Below, one piece after another: positions 23,161 through 35,500 of a DNA stretch of 64,000 nucleotides. The stretch comes from Henckelia pumila (lineage: Eukaryota > Streptophyta > Magnoliopsida > Lamiales > Gesneriaceae): the NCBI RefSeq assembly GCF_033568475.1, contig NC_133120.1, positions 94,878,151 to 94,942,150 on the forward strand, written 5' to 3'. Below the pieces are notes generated by a model. That model ran no database searches. It had not been told where the DNA came from and saw only the letters and a list, made by a program, of their open reading frames with translations. The translations under genes were made by a program, and so were the position numbers. Within the stretch, counting starts at the first letter, position 1; each line of letters starts with the position of its first letter.

Positions 23161-23307
23161 TCGGCAAAACTCTGAACAATTTATACATCCAACACGGGTC
23201 ATCCATTCATAATACGGAATAAATTAAAAACCAAAAAAAAGACCGCGTAGGGTCTAGAAATGGAACTTGCTCGGAACATTGTTTTCAACATTAAAAGAAA
23301 AAAAACA

Positions 23308-25336
23308 CTAAGGAGCAGCATCCTCCTTTTGCTCGGGCTCTTTTTCCTCCTGGTCAGCCTCCTCCCATTCGGATCTCCCCTCCTCGTCAGGCAAGTCATC
23401 TAAGGCTTTGGCTGAGTCAAGGGAGGAAAAAGGATGTTCAGCCTCAGAATATCCTTCAGCCCTGATCTGGGCCAAACATCCCTTGAAGCCATCTTCAAAG
23501 AATGCCACATTCTTCTCAGCACAAAGGTCGGCAAAATCAGAGGAATTGATAAAATCCTCCTTCCTTTTTGACCATCCGACCTCGAACTCCTTATCCTTGG
23601 TAGCCAGAACAGCCTCGAGCTCGGTAATACGCTTCTTGGCCTCATCCCACCCGTCTTGAGCTGTCTCAATATCCGACCTCATATCATACACTTCCTGGTC
23701 ATGAGCAGCTTTGATATCACGAATCTGTCCAGTCAATACAGCTATCCGCTTCACCAAGGCATCTTGATTCAAATAATGCTCAGCACGGGCCTTATAGGCG
23801 CGGGCAGTAATCTCCCCCGACCAGACGACAACCTAGAAAGATAAATATAGTGTATCATTCATAGGAAAAATGATAAAAGTAATTTTTCAAGTTTATAATT
23901 AACCCAAAAATTACCTGCATGAGGGCCAAGGCTAGAGACTCCTCAGCCTCTTTATCTGGTACCGCCCGAACTATCTCTAGGTCCTCTGTAGAGACCATGT
24001 GTTGCATAATATTCAAGCTCCCGGACTGGTCCGGTCGGGCAAAGAAGGAAACTCCCGGGCTGTAGGGGTGGTCGGGATCACCTCGTTCCATATGCTCGGG
24101 AAGGGACCCAAGATCAATGTAAGATTTCTCTTTCCCCTTCCCGGAGGCAGCGATGTTAGCCCGAGAAAGGGGCTCAGTCTTGTTCAGGGTTTCATCTCCT
24201 CGGACTTTCTTAGAAGTCTTCTTGAGTTCCAGCTCGGGAATACGAGGGTCGGATTCAGTGACGGCTTCCGCAGAGGCCTCAGGTTTCTTTCTTTTCAACC
24301 TCTTGGCCGCGGGTCGGAAGTCAGCTGGCATCTCTGCTTGAGCTATCCGGTCGTCTGAAAAAATTTATATATATACATATATATATATAACAAGGTTAAA
24401 AAAAAAGAAAGGGAGGAGAATAAATAAATAAGGGGTGCACGGGAGAGTAAAGTAACGAATGATTAAATGGTTAAGTATTCCTACCTAAATCACCCTGGAC
24501 TTCTATTTCTTTTCTACAGAAGTCATATGTGCATAAGAGATCATCCTTGATCAAACTCTCGATATTGAAGATTTTAACAGAAAGGGTGGCCAAGAAGTTG
24601 GTGAAATTGTGGCTGGGCTGAGCAGGAGGATCAGGAGAAATAAAATTCATAGCCCAGTTTGAACGGCATAGCCAGGGCTGCTCGGGCTCGGGTCGGACAA
24701 AGAAATATCTATTATTCCAATCTTTGTGAGAGCTTGGTTTCCCTTTTAGAAATTGGTATTCAGAACGGAGGGAAATATAAAACCGGCCCGGGGCGGTTTT
24801 CTTAATTTGAAGAAATTTGGTGAAGTTTCCTATGTCTAACGGGACTCGGAAAAAACAAAATAAAACTCCTAAAGATAATATCGAGCCAAAAGAGTTAGGA
24901 GTAAGCTGGCTCGGACATATACAAAAATATTGACACAGGGCCAAAATGATGTTCGGGATGGGGAACCTCAGGCCATTTTCACTTGATCTAGGCTAAAGCT
25001 TAAGTATCCTTCAGGAGGCCTATGAGCCCGGTCCCTACGACGCGGGAGCAATAAGTCATAAGTATCAGGCATGCCTGACCTGTCCCTAATAGTTGGGCCT
25101 ATGTCTGGACTAAGGTGGGAGGCTAGGATTTGGAACCAATGTTTGCCTTCCGATCTTAGTCAGGCCTCATCAGTCTTGAGGGCGTGAAGCCTTCGCATCT
25201 TGGCATCCCGAGTCTCGGCGGGACTCGGGTCGGCATCTGACCCTGAAGAGGCAGAATGCTCGGATGCCTCGTGAGGGAGAGGAGATTCGATAAAAGCAAC
25301 TATTTCCCGGACAGTATTTTCGTCCGGGGAAGACAT
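23308..25336 (-). pseudogene. Spliced antisense gene of the Tat element, disrupted
   Basis: Three exons on the strand opposite to gag-pol: 25336-24485, 24354-23915 and 23832-23308. Introns have GT-AG ends and the phases match at both junctions (D-L | D-D-R and A-L-M-Q | V-V-V). Exon 1 begins MSSPDENTVREIV and leads into a region (LLPRRRDRAHRPPEGY, then RFPIPN and APGRFYISLR) resembling the domain often called putative gypsy-type transposon (PF04195-like, by recall). Exon 2 is basic (AAKRLKRKKPE, a possible nuclear signal). Exon 3 is a long coiled coil with an acidic C-terminus. Exon 1 carries a TGA at 25160-25162 and a second break (stop at 24968-24970 with change of frame) so this copy is damaged. 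Extra sense or antisense ORFs are known in Tat elements; the protein's function is unknown. Confidence 0.75.
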
Positions 25337-25530
25337 ATTAATTTAATATTTAAAACAAAGAAACTTACAAAAGAAGATTGATTGATTGAAAAGTATAAAA
25401 GAGGAGCTCGATGGTTGACCGATCAGAAATGAAACGGGAATAGTGGCTCGGGTCGAGGTACCTCACGGAATTTTGACAGAGTAACGCCCACGCTGTAAAG
25501 GTGAAAAATGAAGTTTTTTTTTACCGCCCT

Positions 25531-25537
25531 ATTTATA
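25531..25537 (-). promoter_or_regulatory. TATA box for the antisense gene
   Basis: Minus-strand CCTATAAATAGGGCGG, about 195 bases upstream of the antisense start codon at 25336 and outside the 3' LTR. It suggests the antisense gene has its own promoter. Confidence 0.6.
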
Positions 25538-25795
25538 GGAGGATTGAATTGATCTTGACCGTCTGATGATAATCTTGATCAACGGTCCGGGGTGAGCCGC
25601 GTCACTCAGGGAATCTCTCGAAAATTGTACCGTCGCGAGATCTCTGCCGTCCAGAGAAAGCACACGACAAGGATCGAGATCCGGACCGTTCACAGAAGAC
25701 ACATTGTGATATATTATATTACACACAGGGTATATGAGGCTCGGGGTCCGGTCAGAGGACTATATGGTCTAAATTTCATACTTCTTTAGACCAAT

Positions 25796-25810
25796 AGGGG
25801 GAGGTACTAT
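25796..25810 (+). promoter_or_regulatory. Polypurine tract before the 3' LTR
   Basis: AGGGGGAGGTACTAT directly precedes the TG of the 3' LTR, the usual primer for plus-strand synthesis. Confidence 0.75.
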
Positions 25811-26495
25811 TGATGTCCCTAAAAAATATACGGGTCTAACCCGACCCGAGCCCAATAATCCATATTTTTGGAAATATACTTTGGTGCCCATTTAGTCTTA
25901 TTTTATGAGAAGCCTAGTCTGAAATGGCCCTGGTAGGGAATAAGATCGTAATCATGAATACATGGGCTTGAACCCTAACTGGTATAGTTGGAGCCCGACC
26001 CGAGCCCAAGAAGGGTCCAATATCTAGAACCTTCCACTACTCTCGAGCACATAAAGATCATCAACAGATAAGGATAATATCTTATGAATCCAATATTTGA
26101 TATTATCTTTATATTGATATTAGAATCCTACTTGGTCAGGGCTCTTACCCGAGTAGAGTCCTGCTCTAACACATGTTCTACCTTGACAAGGTAACCTACC
26201 CCTCCAAACCCCTATAAATACAGGTATGGTTCATGATTTATTTTTCATCTCTTATATTCACTTCTTGCTCACACACTCACGCACGCATATTCTCTTGTTC
26301 TTCCTTATAGTCATGCTCTTTTACTTTCGAGCACTGACTTAGGCATCGGAGGGGTCACGCTGAAACACCTTCGGCACCCCCTAACTTAGCTTCTGTCTGT
26401 GCAGAGCTCCGTCGTGCCCGACCCGACCCGGTTTATTGAAGATTTGGAGATTCGCTCTACCAGACCGAACCCGGAGGAAAAAATCGACATCATCA
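25811..26495 (+). repeat. 3' LTR of the Tat-type element
   Basis: 685 bp, TGATGTCCC to GACATCATCA, with a TATA box at 26213-26220. It aligns to the 5' LTR over its full length with about 18 substitutions. Confidence 0.95.
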
Positions 26496-27825
26496 CACTT
26501 TATCTGTAAAGTCTTGAGATTATTGAAAACTCCCCTTGAAAAAAACGAGATATCAACTCTTCAAATAATCGTGTTTTCGAATCTTGAGCAATAACTGAGT
26601 TTGATTGAAATTTTCTTGACGAAAATGGTTAGAAAAGCACGTGAAGAACACTGCGTAATTTGGGTTGCGCGAGATGACTCGAATTTGAATGAAATCCTCC
26701 CAAATTGAGATACAAATAATCACAATTGAACCTGGACTACACTGGGTTGAGATCGGACGCTTTTTGAAGCTAAACAAATGAAAGTAGAATAGAGGTGATG
26801 AGTTGGATCATGAACATAATTTGAGTTTTTTTTCTTCATTTGTTAATTATTAGAAAAAGTGATTTTTTTTTTTATCTTATCATCATTACGAGTTTGGGGA
26901 TAAGATATCATCTCCATACTTACCCCGATTTGTAGCGTGGATTCAAAAAATCTTCGAACTTGAAGCCATATCGAAAACTTATATCCGAATCCATCTCGTT
27001 TCAAGTTTTTCGATGAGACTTGGACCCGTAGACAAAAATGTCACCCCTCGAATTAGCGTCTGTAATCTAGTCTTGAGAAATTTAATTTAGTCAAGGTTTT
27101 ACATACATATAAAAAAAAAATCGCATGCTAGTACGATTGAGCTAGCCAATTCGGAGTTAGGATTTTGGTTGAGTGTAGACAACAATATATTATAATTTGA
27201 CGGCAAAAAAAAACACGTGTTAATTGGCAACCAGAAATAATGTGTCTTAAGTTCGAACACAAACTACACACGGTCAGAAGCACATTTGATAGAAAATGTA
27301 AACTGTGAATTCAAAAAATAAGCATAAATTATATTCACTCCTGATTGCAAAAAGGACACAAATTAAATCTAAAAACAATTTAATAATTGACAAACATAGA
27401 AGAAAAAAGTAGACCTAAATTTTTGTGAAATTGTGGATTTTGTAAAGAATTTGAAATATGAAATAAGTAATATGAATTGTTAATGGTTGTTAATCAAAAT
27501 TCAAAACGCATGACACTCGTGATCGATGAGAAAATAACATTGTACAAACTGTATAGATGAGGTAAAAATTTGAATCTAAAATTTGAGTCTAAAAATTTAG
27601 TGTGAACAACTAAACATGTAAATAATAACATATAAATATAAATTAAAAATTTGAATCTAAAAATTATACATAATATATGCACACACTATATATTAAGTAA
27701 GATCATGTTAGTTGCATACCAAAACATCAAATTATATTAACTTCAAAGATACTTCAATTCAATAAATTTCAAGCAAAAATTTAATTTTGTACACAAATTG
27801 CATTAAATTTACTATAGTATATATA

Positions 27826-27856
<31 letters not shown>

Positions 27857-27897
27857 ACTTTCTCTTTTGGGCCCAGTGTGGGCTGGCTCTGCCCATG
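26496..27897. other. Gene-free stretch with a duplicated segment
   Basis: The part 26890-27165 (CCCCGATTTGTAGCGTGGATT, CGAACTTGAAGCCATA, CGATTGAGCTAGCCAATTCG) recurs at 28455-28720. A (TA)n run lies at about 27818-27857. No gene seen. Confidence 0.5.
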
Positions 27898-28443
27898 CAG
27901 GGGCGGACCCATATAGGATCCGGGGGGCACAGGCCCCCCTCAATTGTTTTAAATAAATTTTTATTATATATATGTATTATTTATTTAATAAAAAAATATA
28001 GTACATGTCAATTTTAACTCATACTGTTGTTATATATTGAAAATTAAAAATATTAAAGGACCTATCAAATAATTATATAATAAATTATTATGAATTGATA
28101 TAAATGTTTTAAATGTTTTTTTTGTCTTTTAGTGATATAAATTATACATTTGTGATTTTTTTAATAATAAATTGTATCGTTTAACATAGTTAGATTTTTA
28201 TTTTTACTTGAATTAACATTTTTTAATATCTTAAATTTTTAATGTGTTTAGCTTGTATCTTTTTATTTTTAAAATTGTTAACAAGATATTGACTGAATGA
28301 ACTAAATTTAATGTATACAAAATAAAAAAAACAAACTGGTCACTCAAGCTACCACCCGACAAAGCAACACATGGCTCCGCTCTTAATTGCGCCCCATGAC
28401 AAAATTTTCGCCCCCATGAAAAAAATTTCTAGGTCCGCCCCTG
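27898..28443. mobile_element. hAT-like MITE, 546 bp
   Basis: Starts CAGGGGCGGACC and ends GGTCCGCCCCTG, a 12 bp perfect inverted repeat. An 8 bp target duplication with one mismatch flanks it: TGCCCATG (27890-27897) and CGCCCATG (28444-28451). The interior is AT-rich and noncoding; an inner pair, GGGGGGCACAGGCCCCCC near the left end and TTCGCCCCCATG near the right, is typical of such elements. Confidence 0.85.
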
Positions 28444-28454
28444 CGCCCATGGGG

Positions 28455-28720
28455 ATGGAGATATAGCATCTCCTTACTTGCCCCGATCTGTTGCGTGGAT
28501 TCGAAAAATTTTCGAACTTGAAGCCATATGCATACAAAACATATATCTGAATCCATCTCGTTTCAAGTTTTCCATTGAGACCTGGACGGCTGGACCAGTA
28601 GACAAAAATGCCACCCCTCCGTAATCAATAGTTCTTGAGAAATTTAATTTAGTCAAAATTATACATACGGATAAAAATCGCATGCTAGCTACTACGATTG
28701 AGCTAGCCAATTCGTATTGC
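28455..28720. repeat. Second copy of the 26890-27165 segment
   Basis: Diverged direct repeat of 26890-27165 at a distance of about 1.57 kb, with several small indels. The hAT-like MITE inserted just upstream of this copy only. Confidence 0.75.
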
Positions 28721-29071
28721 ATGCTCGATTTTTTATATTCTGATAAATATTATACACAATATTTTTCCTAGTGTGACCTCTTACCATTTCTTATGCGCCT
28801 ACTATCTTAAAACGTGCAATGTTTAAGCCATACTAATTATTGATAAGTTAATTATTAAAATCTAGATCGGCATCTAAAAGAGGAAATAATTGCCCAAGTG
28901 TTTGTCGTTACAGCTAATAATAAATAAGTTAGGTTTATTGTGAGACAGTTTTTATCGAGACGGATCAACTTGTTCATAAGTCACATATTTACAATAAAAA
29001 GAATATTTTAAACATAAAAATTATTATTTTTTCATTAGTGACTTAATATGAAATCCGTCATATAAAATTAA
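28721..29071. other. Decayed dispersed repeat
   Basis: Resembles 12580-12930 and, around 28930-29070, the GTGAGAC-containing family also seen at 5610-5790 and 31800-31935. No gene. Confidence 0.4.
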
Positions 29072-29672
29072 GAGGGTGTTTGACTAAACTTATTAAAAAC
29101 AACTTTTAAATTTCTAGAACTTATAAGCTATTTTAAGAACTTATAAGCTGTTAGGTTTTATTTTAAAAATAAGCTGTTAAAGTGTTTGAATAAATTTATT
29201 TTAAACAACTTAAAGATATTGATGTGTTTGGTATTATAAGATCTTTTATTAACAAAATTACCAAAAGGGTATAATACTATTAATGTAATATGAATAGTTA
29301 TATATATAAACAAACGAAGTAGTTTTGCACTTTTATAAATAAAAATTAAACTTATATATATATTTAAATCTATTTTATATTTACATTTATAAAAACTGAA
29401 AAAATAAATTAAAATATGTGAAGGATAGGAGTGGAATTAATAAAAATAATGAGGGATATTTTGGTGAAGAAAATTATTAAAAAAAGTCTTTTTTGAAAAA
29501 AGTACTCTCCCCCTTACTTTTTTAAAAACAACTTATAAGTTGTCAAACAACTTATTTTTACAGCTTATAAGCTGTTTTTAAAAATTTTTGCCAAACAAAA
29601 TTTGAAAACTTAAAAGCTTTAAAACAACTTATAAGTTGTTTGAAAAAGCTTTTAACTCTGCCAAACACCCTC
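29072..29672. mobile_element. Tourist/Harbinger-like MITE, 601 bp
   Basis: Starts GAGGGTGTTTG and ends CAAACACCCTC, flanked by TAA on both sides (29069-29071 and 29673-29675), a 3 bp duplication typical of PIF/Harbinger-derived Tourist elements. Inside, many ACTTATAAGCTGTT-type short palindromes occur at both ends. It interrupts a repeat that continues at 29676. Confidence 0.8.
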
Positions 29673-32100
29673 TAACTTGTGAAACCGTATCACAATAGTT
29701 TTTGTATGATAAATTATTCTCAAACATTTTTCTATTATAATATTAATTATTTTTTAGAATTATTGGGATCTTAAGAACTCTTTTTATATATATAATATTA
29801 TATGTCAATATTTGTACAATATACAAAATGTTATTAGATAAATTTTTTTATATACAAAATACATAAATCTAATGAGTTAAAAAATCTTGATTTACTAAGA
29901 TTAAGTAAATTAAAGTGTTTGGGATAATATTTAAATTTACATATATTTAAAATTAAGATAAAAAATAAGAATATATTTTATTATTTTAGAATATTTCTTT
30001 GAAAGAATATAAATATTTTAACATAATTAATTTCATATAAATTTACACTCTATTTATTTATTCATTTGGTTACTAGAATGTTTATTGTACAAATATATTA
30101 ACTTCAACTGAAAATGTATATTTTGTTTAAAATAATATTTTTATTTGTAAACATATATCTTTCATTAGATATTGTGATTAAATTAAAATAATTTTATTTT
30201 TAAAGTTAAAATAAAATAAAACTTAGCATAAATTATGAAAAAAATAAGAGTGAAATATTATATTTTCCGTTTTTAAAAAATTTGAAATACAACATATTAT
30301 GAACGGTTATTTTGATAAATAATGTTTTTAATTTTTTTTTGTATATTCTATATTTAAAAATATTGACAAATATAACTATAATATTTTGAGTTGTTAAAGT
30401 TTAGAAAACTTATTTTAAAAATTTATGAGAGTATATTGAGGAATTTATTAAAATAAACTAAATGGTAATATAATCAACTTGTAGTACAAAAATAATAATT
30501 GGAACGTGTTTAACAAAAATTGGAGTTTAAATAACACTTATCATAAATATATTAATTTATATAAGCTGTTCAGATGGACCTATTTGGTATCACATGTGGT
30601 ATTTCAACTTATTTTCCAGATTACTCATCCCAAATAGTTCTACAACCCTCGTTAATTTTTATCATTGTGATATTACTCGTATTTTAATATAACATAGTAT
30701 TTTGCACACACAATGCATGTGTATATTAAATTACAATTTTAGAAAATAATTCTATGTAATAGTTGTCATTTTTAAAAAAAGTAAAAATTAAAATAGAAAA
30801 TACCAACCTCAAAAAGCTCAACGAGAGTTACTTTTCAAAATCTAAAAGTAAATTAAAATTATTTACTAGCTTGCACATTTGATTAAAAAAAATTATCGAG
30901 TGGAGGATAATTTTGAAACTTTACTTGAAAATACCAAAATTTATTATTATAGCTTACTCTCACTTTACATATACTAATAGATATTAATTACAAAAAAAAC
31001 TTTACAAGCAGACAACAACGTGTGTGTGGATTCGTGAAATTTTAATATTAATTAAGAGATACCGATCCACATGCTTCGGTTAACCCTAATGATCATTATT
31101 ATTTCCCTATTAGCTTATTATTAATCAGTACCAAACGATATATAGTATACTATCGAGACTATACTAACGCAAAGATTAATCTTACTAGATGATAGTATTA
31201 CCGAGATTATACTAACATAAAGCTAGTATTATTTGGATGTGCAGCATGTGCTCTTACTTCGTTTTATGACACATACATAAAAGAATTCAAATGAGCAATG
31301 GCGACGAATCGCTGCAAGAACTATATATCAACAACTGCTACATATAAAAGAAATCAATCAATATTTAATTTATAGTTTACAAAGAGTTATATTTCTAATT
31401 TTTAATTCCTAAAAAAAGATGAGCCAACATAAAATTAAGAGCATCATGCAACGTAATTCATGAAGATCAAGACAACTGCATACATATTATTTGATATAAC
31501 ATTTATATATTTTTATTTTTTTAATTAAAAAACTATTTATTTTTATTATTCTAATTCTACAAGTCTTTCTCATTTTTTATACCGACGGAAAATCGGCAAT
31601 TAACATTTTTTAAAATGCTGCTGGCACAAGTTAACATTTTTTGAAAAAAAAAATTAAAACGTAATTTATGCAGTAGAAATTTAGAATGATTGAAGTGGCG
31701 CATCGAACTTCAACGCCGTTCCACTCTCTGCGTCTATTCTGATTTTTGGCCATGCAATAAAGCTACTCGCATCTATATTTGACTGGATGTATAATTTCAT
31801 GAGTAGATCTCTGTGAGAAACTATTATGAATTGAGCAAATTAATCCGACGCAAAAATAATACTTCTCATATAAAAAAACAATATTTTTCATAAATCGGAT
31901 CAAGTTTGAGTTTGTTTCACACAATTAACCGAATGGTGTCATAAGAGTAATCTCTGCTCCTTTCTCTTAAATTAATCCAATTGGAGAGTATGTTTTAGCA
32001 ATACATTAATTGTGTTTAAATGACAGCATAATGAAGATCAGTTCCCTACAACCTGAACAAAATTTAAAATTCTTCTTAATAAGACACAAGGAATAATGAT
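29673..32100. other. Gene-free, very AT-rich stretch
   Basis: No gene recognised. 31437-31580 and 31690-31755 are the diverged partners of 15655-15790 and 15935-16020. 31800-31935 belongs to the dispersed repeat also seen at 5610, 12755 and 28925. Confidence 0.45.
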
Positions 32101-32532
32101 ACAGATTTCACAGTATATCTCTCCCAATAACTTAGATTGTATTTCGACACTTTAAATCACAAGTAAATAAACCTAATTCCTGTATGCTTCTTTCTACTGC
32201 ATATGATGTAAGTATTTTTATTCCCCTTCTGCCAAATGGGGAACCACATAATAAAAACAATCGCCTGCTTGCTGCAAATTGCTTGCATTTCATTCCTGAA
32301 GGCAAAACCATTTGAAACATAATTTGCACGAATTAGTATAACAGGAAACATTATCCACCCAATGCCAAAGCTTGCTCCGGGATCAGGACCATGAATATTC
32401 AGTATTTTAGCACAACGTATTTCAAGGGTTCCGTAGAATTGTACTAAAATAAATAAAGATCAAGTCAATTTTTTTATTTTTATCAAGCACGATCTGATCC
32501 TATACATAATATACATTGAACACATCACCTCA
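32101..32532 (-). other. 3' flank of the hydrolase gene
   Basis: Downstream of the stop codon at 32533-32535 on the minus strand. It probably holds the 3' UTR; open frames here show no domain and are taken as chance. Confidence 0.4.
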
Positions 32533-35500
32533 TCAAAGGGCTATGGGGATTCTCAGCCCATCATATGCAAGCTGGACCGGTATTCCTTCTCTGGAAATGA
32601 ATGAGAATGGTTTAGATTCTAGAACAAAATGTTTTAGAATTGCAAAATTAACAGCACAGTATACTATTCCATGTTGGCTTGTCAGCGTAACATGCTAAGA
32701 CTTGTTTAAATTTGAAGACATTGACCAAGAGAGCATGGACTGAATAACACAGACTAAGGCCAAAAATCAACACACAAACTACAGTAGCACTAAATTCACC
32801 AACTATTATTCACAGAAAAATACAGTCCAAGAAAAAGGATGCATATTTGGAGGTTGGAATGTGGAGAGGAAAATAGGCTTGGATTTTTAACCTTGATTTT
32901 TCTATAATCTGATAGAAACGAGCACATATATATATGAGTAAGCCCCTGCCTACTATCCTTACTTGACTATTTTGGGGAGTATACTTACCAAACATTACAC
33001 AAGAGCATATAATCAAACATACCTTCTAGACCATTCCATAAGAAATTCATTGTCTTTGTGGTGATCAAACTCGTGGGTCATTCCAATTAGTAAAGCTTTC
33101 TTTGGACATATCTTCTTCACTGCATCAAGAGTCTAAAAACAACAAACATAAGAAAATATGATGAAAGGAGCAACTTCCACTTGAAAGTATCAATTATCAA
33201 GTAAAATTTACGAAGGAAAAACCTGAGGGAAGCAAAAGTGAGTATTGTGGGAACCTTTCTGCAATCAAGAAGGAACAGATTGAATAAACAACAAGAATTA
33301 AAACATGAGAATAATTTATAATAAGAAGTGTGAACCAGGAGGAATTAGGACCTGAAAAAGGCTCCCAAAAGAGTAAACACAGATACAGAAGAAAAGTTCT
33401 GATTTAAAAAATTAACAATCCAGAAGCCAGAGAGAATGTGGTGCAAGTGTTGGAAAAACTACTGAAAATATTGATTTCCATGGAAAATAGGCAACAAATA
33501 AATAAAGATGGGATAAACAAAAAGACAAAAATTGTAGTCAAGAAGTTTCTGAGAAGGTCAATTATAGTTAGATAGTAAAAATTTTGTATTCTGCAGAATT
33601 CATCACCAGCCTCACTCATATCTAATCAACAAATTGAATATTGATCAATGCACAAGGTGTATAACAATGGGGATTAAAAAGTAGAGTTTTATTGTGACTG
33701 TGATTAGTGTACCAACCCAACATACAACTGCAGCTTCATTTCATAGTAATTACATGAGTATGAGTTATAATATCTAGTGTTAATCGATCGTATACAGACT
33801 GAGATGCACAATACATGGACAAAAACTTTGCATCTCTACGTGATAACATAATTAACAAATTCATCATGTCAAATAACCAAAAGCAAGTATGGCACTACTT
33901 CCACAAAATTGCCTAATTGATTACTGTGTGTATGAACTAAAAGAGGTAAAGTTCACAGAAAAAGGAAAAAAGAACTTTTTGACGGGGCTAACCATCAGTA
34001 CCTTGTAAAGTGTGTCCAGAATAAGGAGATCCAACTGTCCACCTCCATGCTTGGAAATAACTAAAAAGCAAATTGTTTATCACAAAAGGGCGAACCTATA
34101 AACCTATAAACACCATTATAAACACCAGACTGCAAAGAAGTGTGCTCACGGTATTCTGTGGGAGGAAGAAAGCGTGAAACATCTGATATATATGCTACTC
34201 TGGATCTTTCACCAAATAAAAAACCTAGACATACATAGTCTTCACCATGCATCACCTAGTAATGACAAGAGACACGTAAGGAACGAGAGGATTCTACAAA
34301 TAAAACAAAATGCAAGGGAAGATACTAACAGGCAGAGGAACAAATTGCAGTCCTGAAGCTACAAATGTCTTTGTGCAGTCATTATCAATAATCCTCCAGT
34401 CAAGTTGCGCGACACGTCTAACTTCCTGGCCAAGCTTAAGTTTTTTCTGAGCCAAGTAAGGGAATTTCACTGCAATGCTGTTCAAAACCAATCAAACTTT
34501 ATTGCACACAGCTTCATTTTTGTTGAAACCAACATACATTTCATGTCGAAAAACCAAAATGAAGACAATTAATCACAATTAGGAATTAGTTCAATAACTC
34601 AAGCCATTTGTAAATATCCACTTGCTGAATTAATTTGTGCCGTCATAGTGGGCTTTATGTTTTCACCGACAAATTTATCTCCACCTACTTTAGTCATTTC
34701 AGGTAGCATATTTCTGGCAAAGTGACGAAAATAAATTCTTAACAATGTCATTTTTTTTATGGTGGTTAATGGTTAATAGAAGCAGCAGCACCAAAATTAC
34801 AGTGATAATGCGGCAACACATAGTATTTATGGCTTATGTTCTTAACATTGATGTCAGAAAAATCATCATAATTTTAACTCAGAATGTGCAAAAAACAACC
34901 CTAAAAAGTGCAAAATACCTTTCCATTGCATATTGGGAGAGGTAGATAGGAGTTGGATCAATGTCATTTGTTGGACTAAAAGGTTGCACGGCACGTATAT
35001 CATCCAAACCAAGAACCGCATCAGCATGTTCATGAGTTAATATAATCTGAACGAGCCAAAATGTCAGCTACCAACGCTTCAATAATAAACTAAAAGATAA
35101 AATCAAACCGAAGTTAGAGAGGTTGCATAATGGTTGTTAGACTTCTTGAGCCCGTTTAATATGTGTCAACTTCCCCAAATTGGACAGTTTTAAAGGATGG
35201 AGAAATTTTTTTCCCTAAATGTATTCAAACATGGAAACAAAGAAGCAGCCATAGAAAAACCAGAACAGAACACTACATTTCCAAAATAAAGAGTTAAAAA
35301 AGCCATGACAGAAACTTAGCAGTTTGGCATGTCGAACAAAATTTAACAAAACATTCATAGATCCCACTGAGAGATTTTTAACTACCCAAAATGGATATTT
35401 GCAATCAGCAAAGTACTCATTTAATAAGAGGTGGACCGTAGATCCCTTCCTAAAAATATCTTTATCCGTCTCCCATATTTGCTCTTTAAGATGTGAAACA

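Larger units (their letters stand above)
16183..26495 (+). mobile_element. Ty3/Gypsy LTR retrotransposon, Tat-type, near complete
   Basis: Order: 5' LTR, primer site, gag, protease, reverse transcriptase, RNase H, second RNase H, integrase, a 47 bp tandem array, an antisense spliced gene, polypurine tract, 3' LTR. A second archaeal-type RNase H after the first, plus a long region with an extra gene between integrase and the 3' LTR, are marks of the Tat lineage (Retand/Ogre/Grande relatives). The flanks are CACTA (16178-16182) and CACTT (26496-26500), a 5 bp duplication with one mismatch. The LTRs differ by roughly 18 substitutions and one 5 bp indel over 690 bp by eye (about 2.6 percent), so the insertion is not recent. 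Coding is interrupted by frameshifts and stops, so this copy is not autonomous. Confidence 0.93.
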
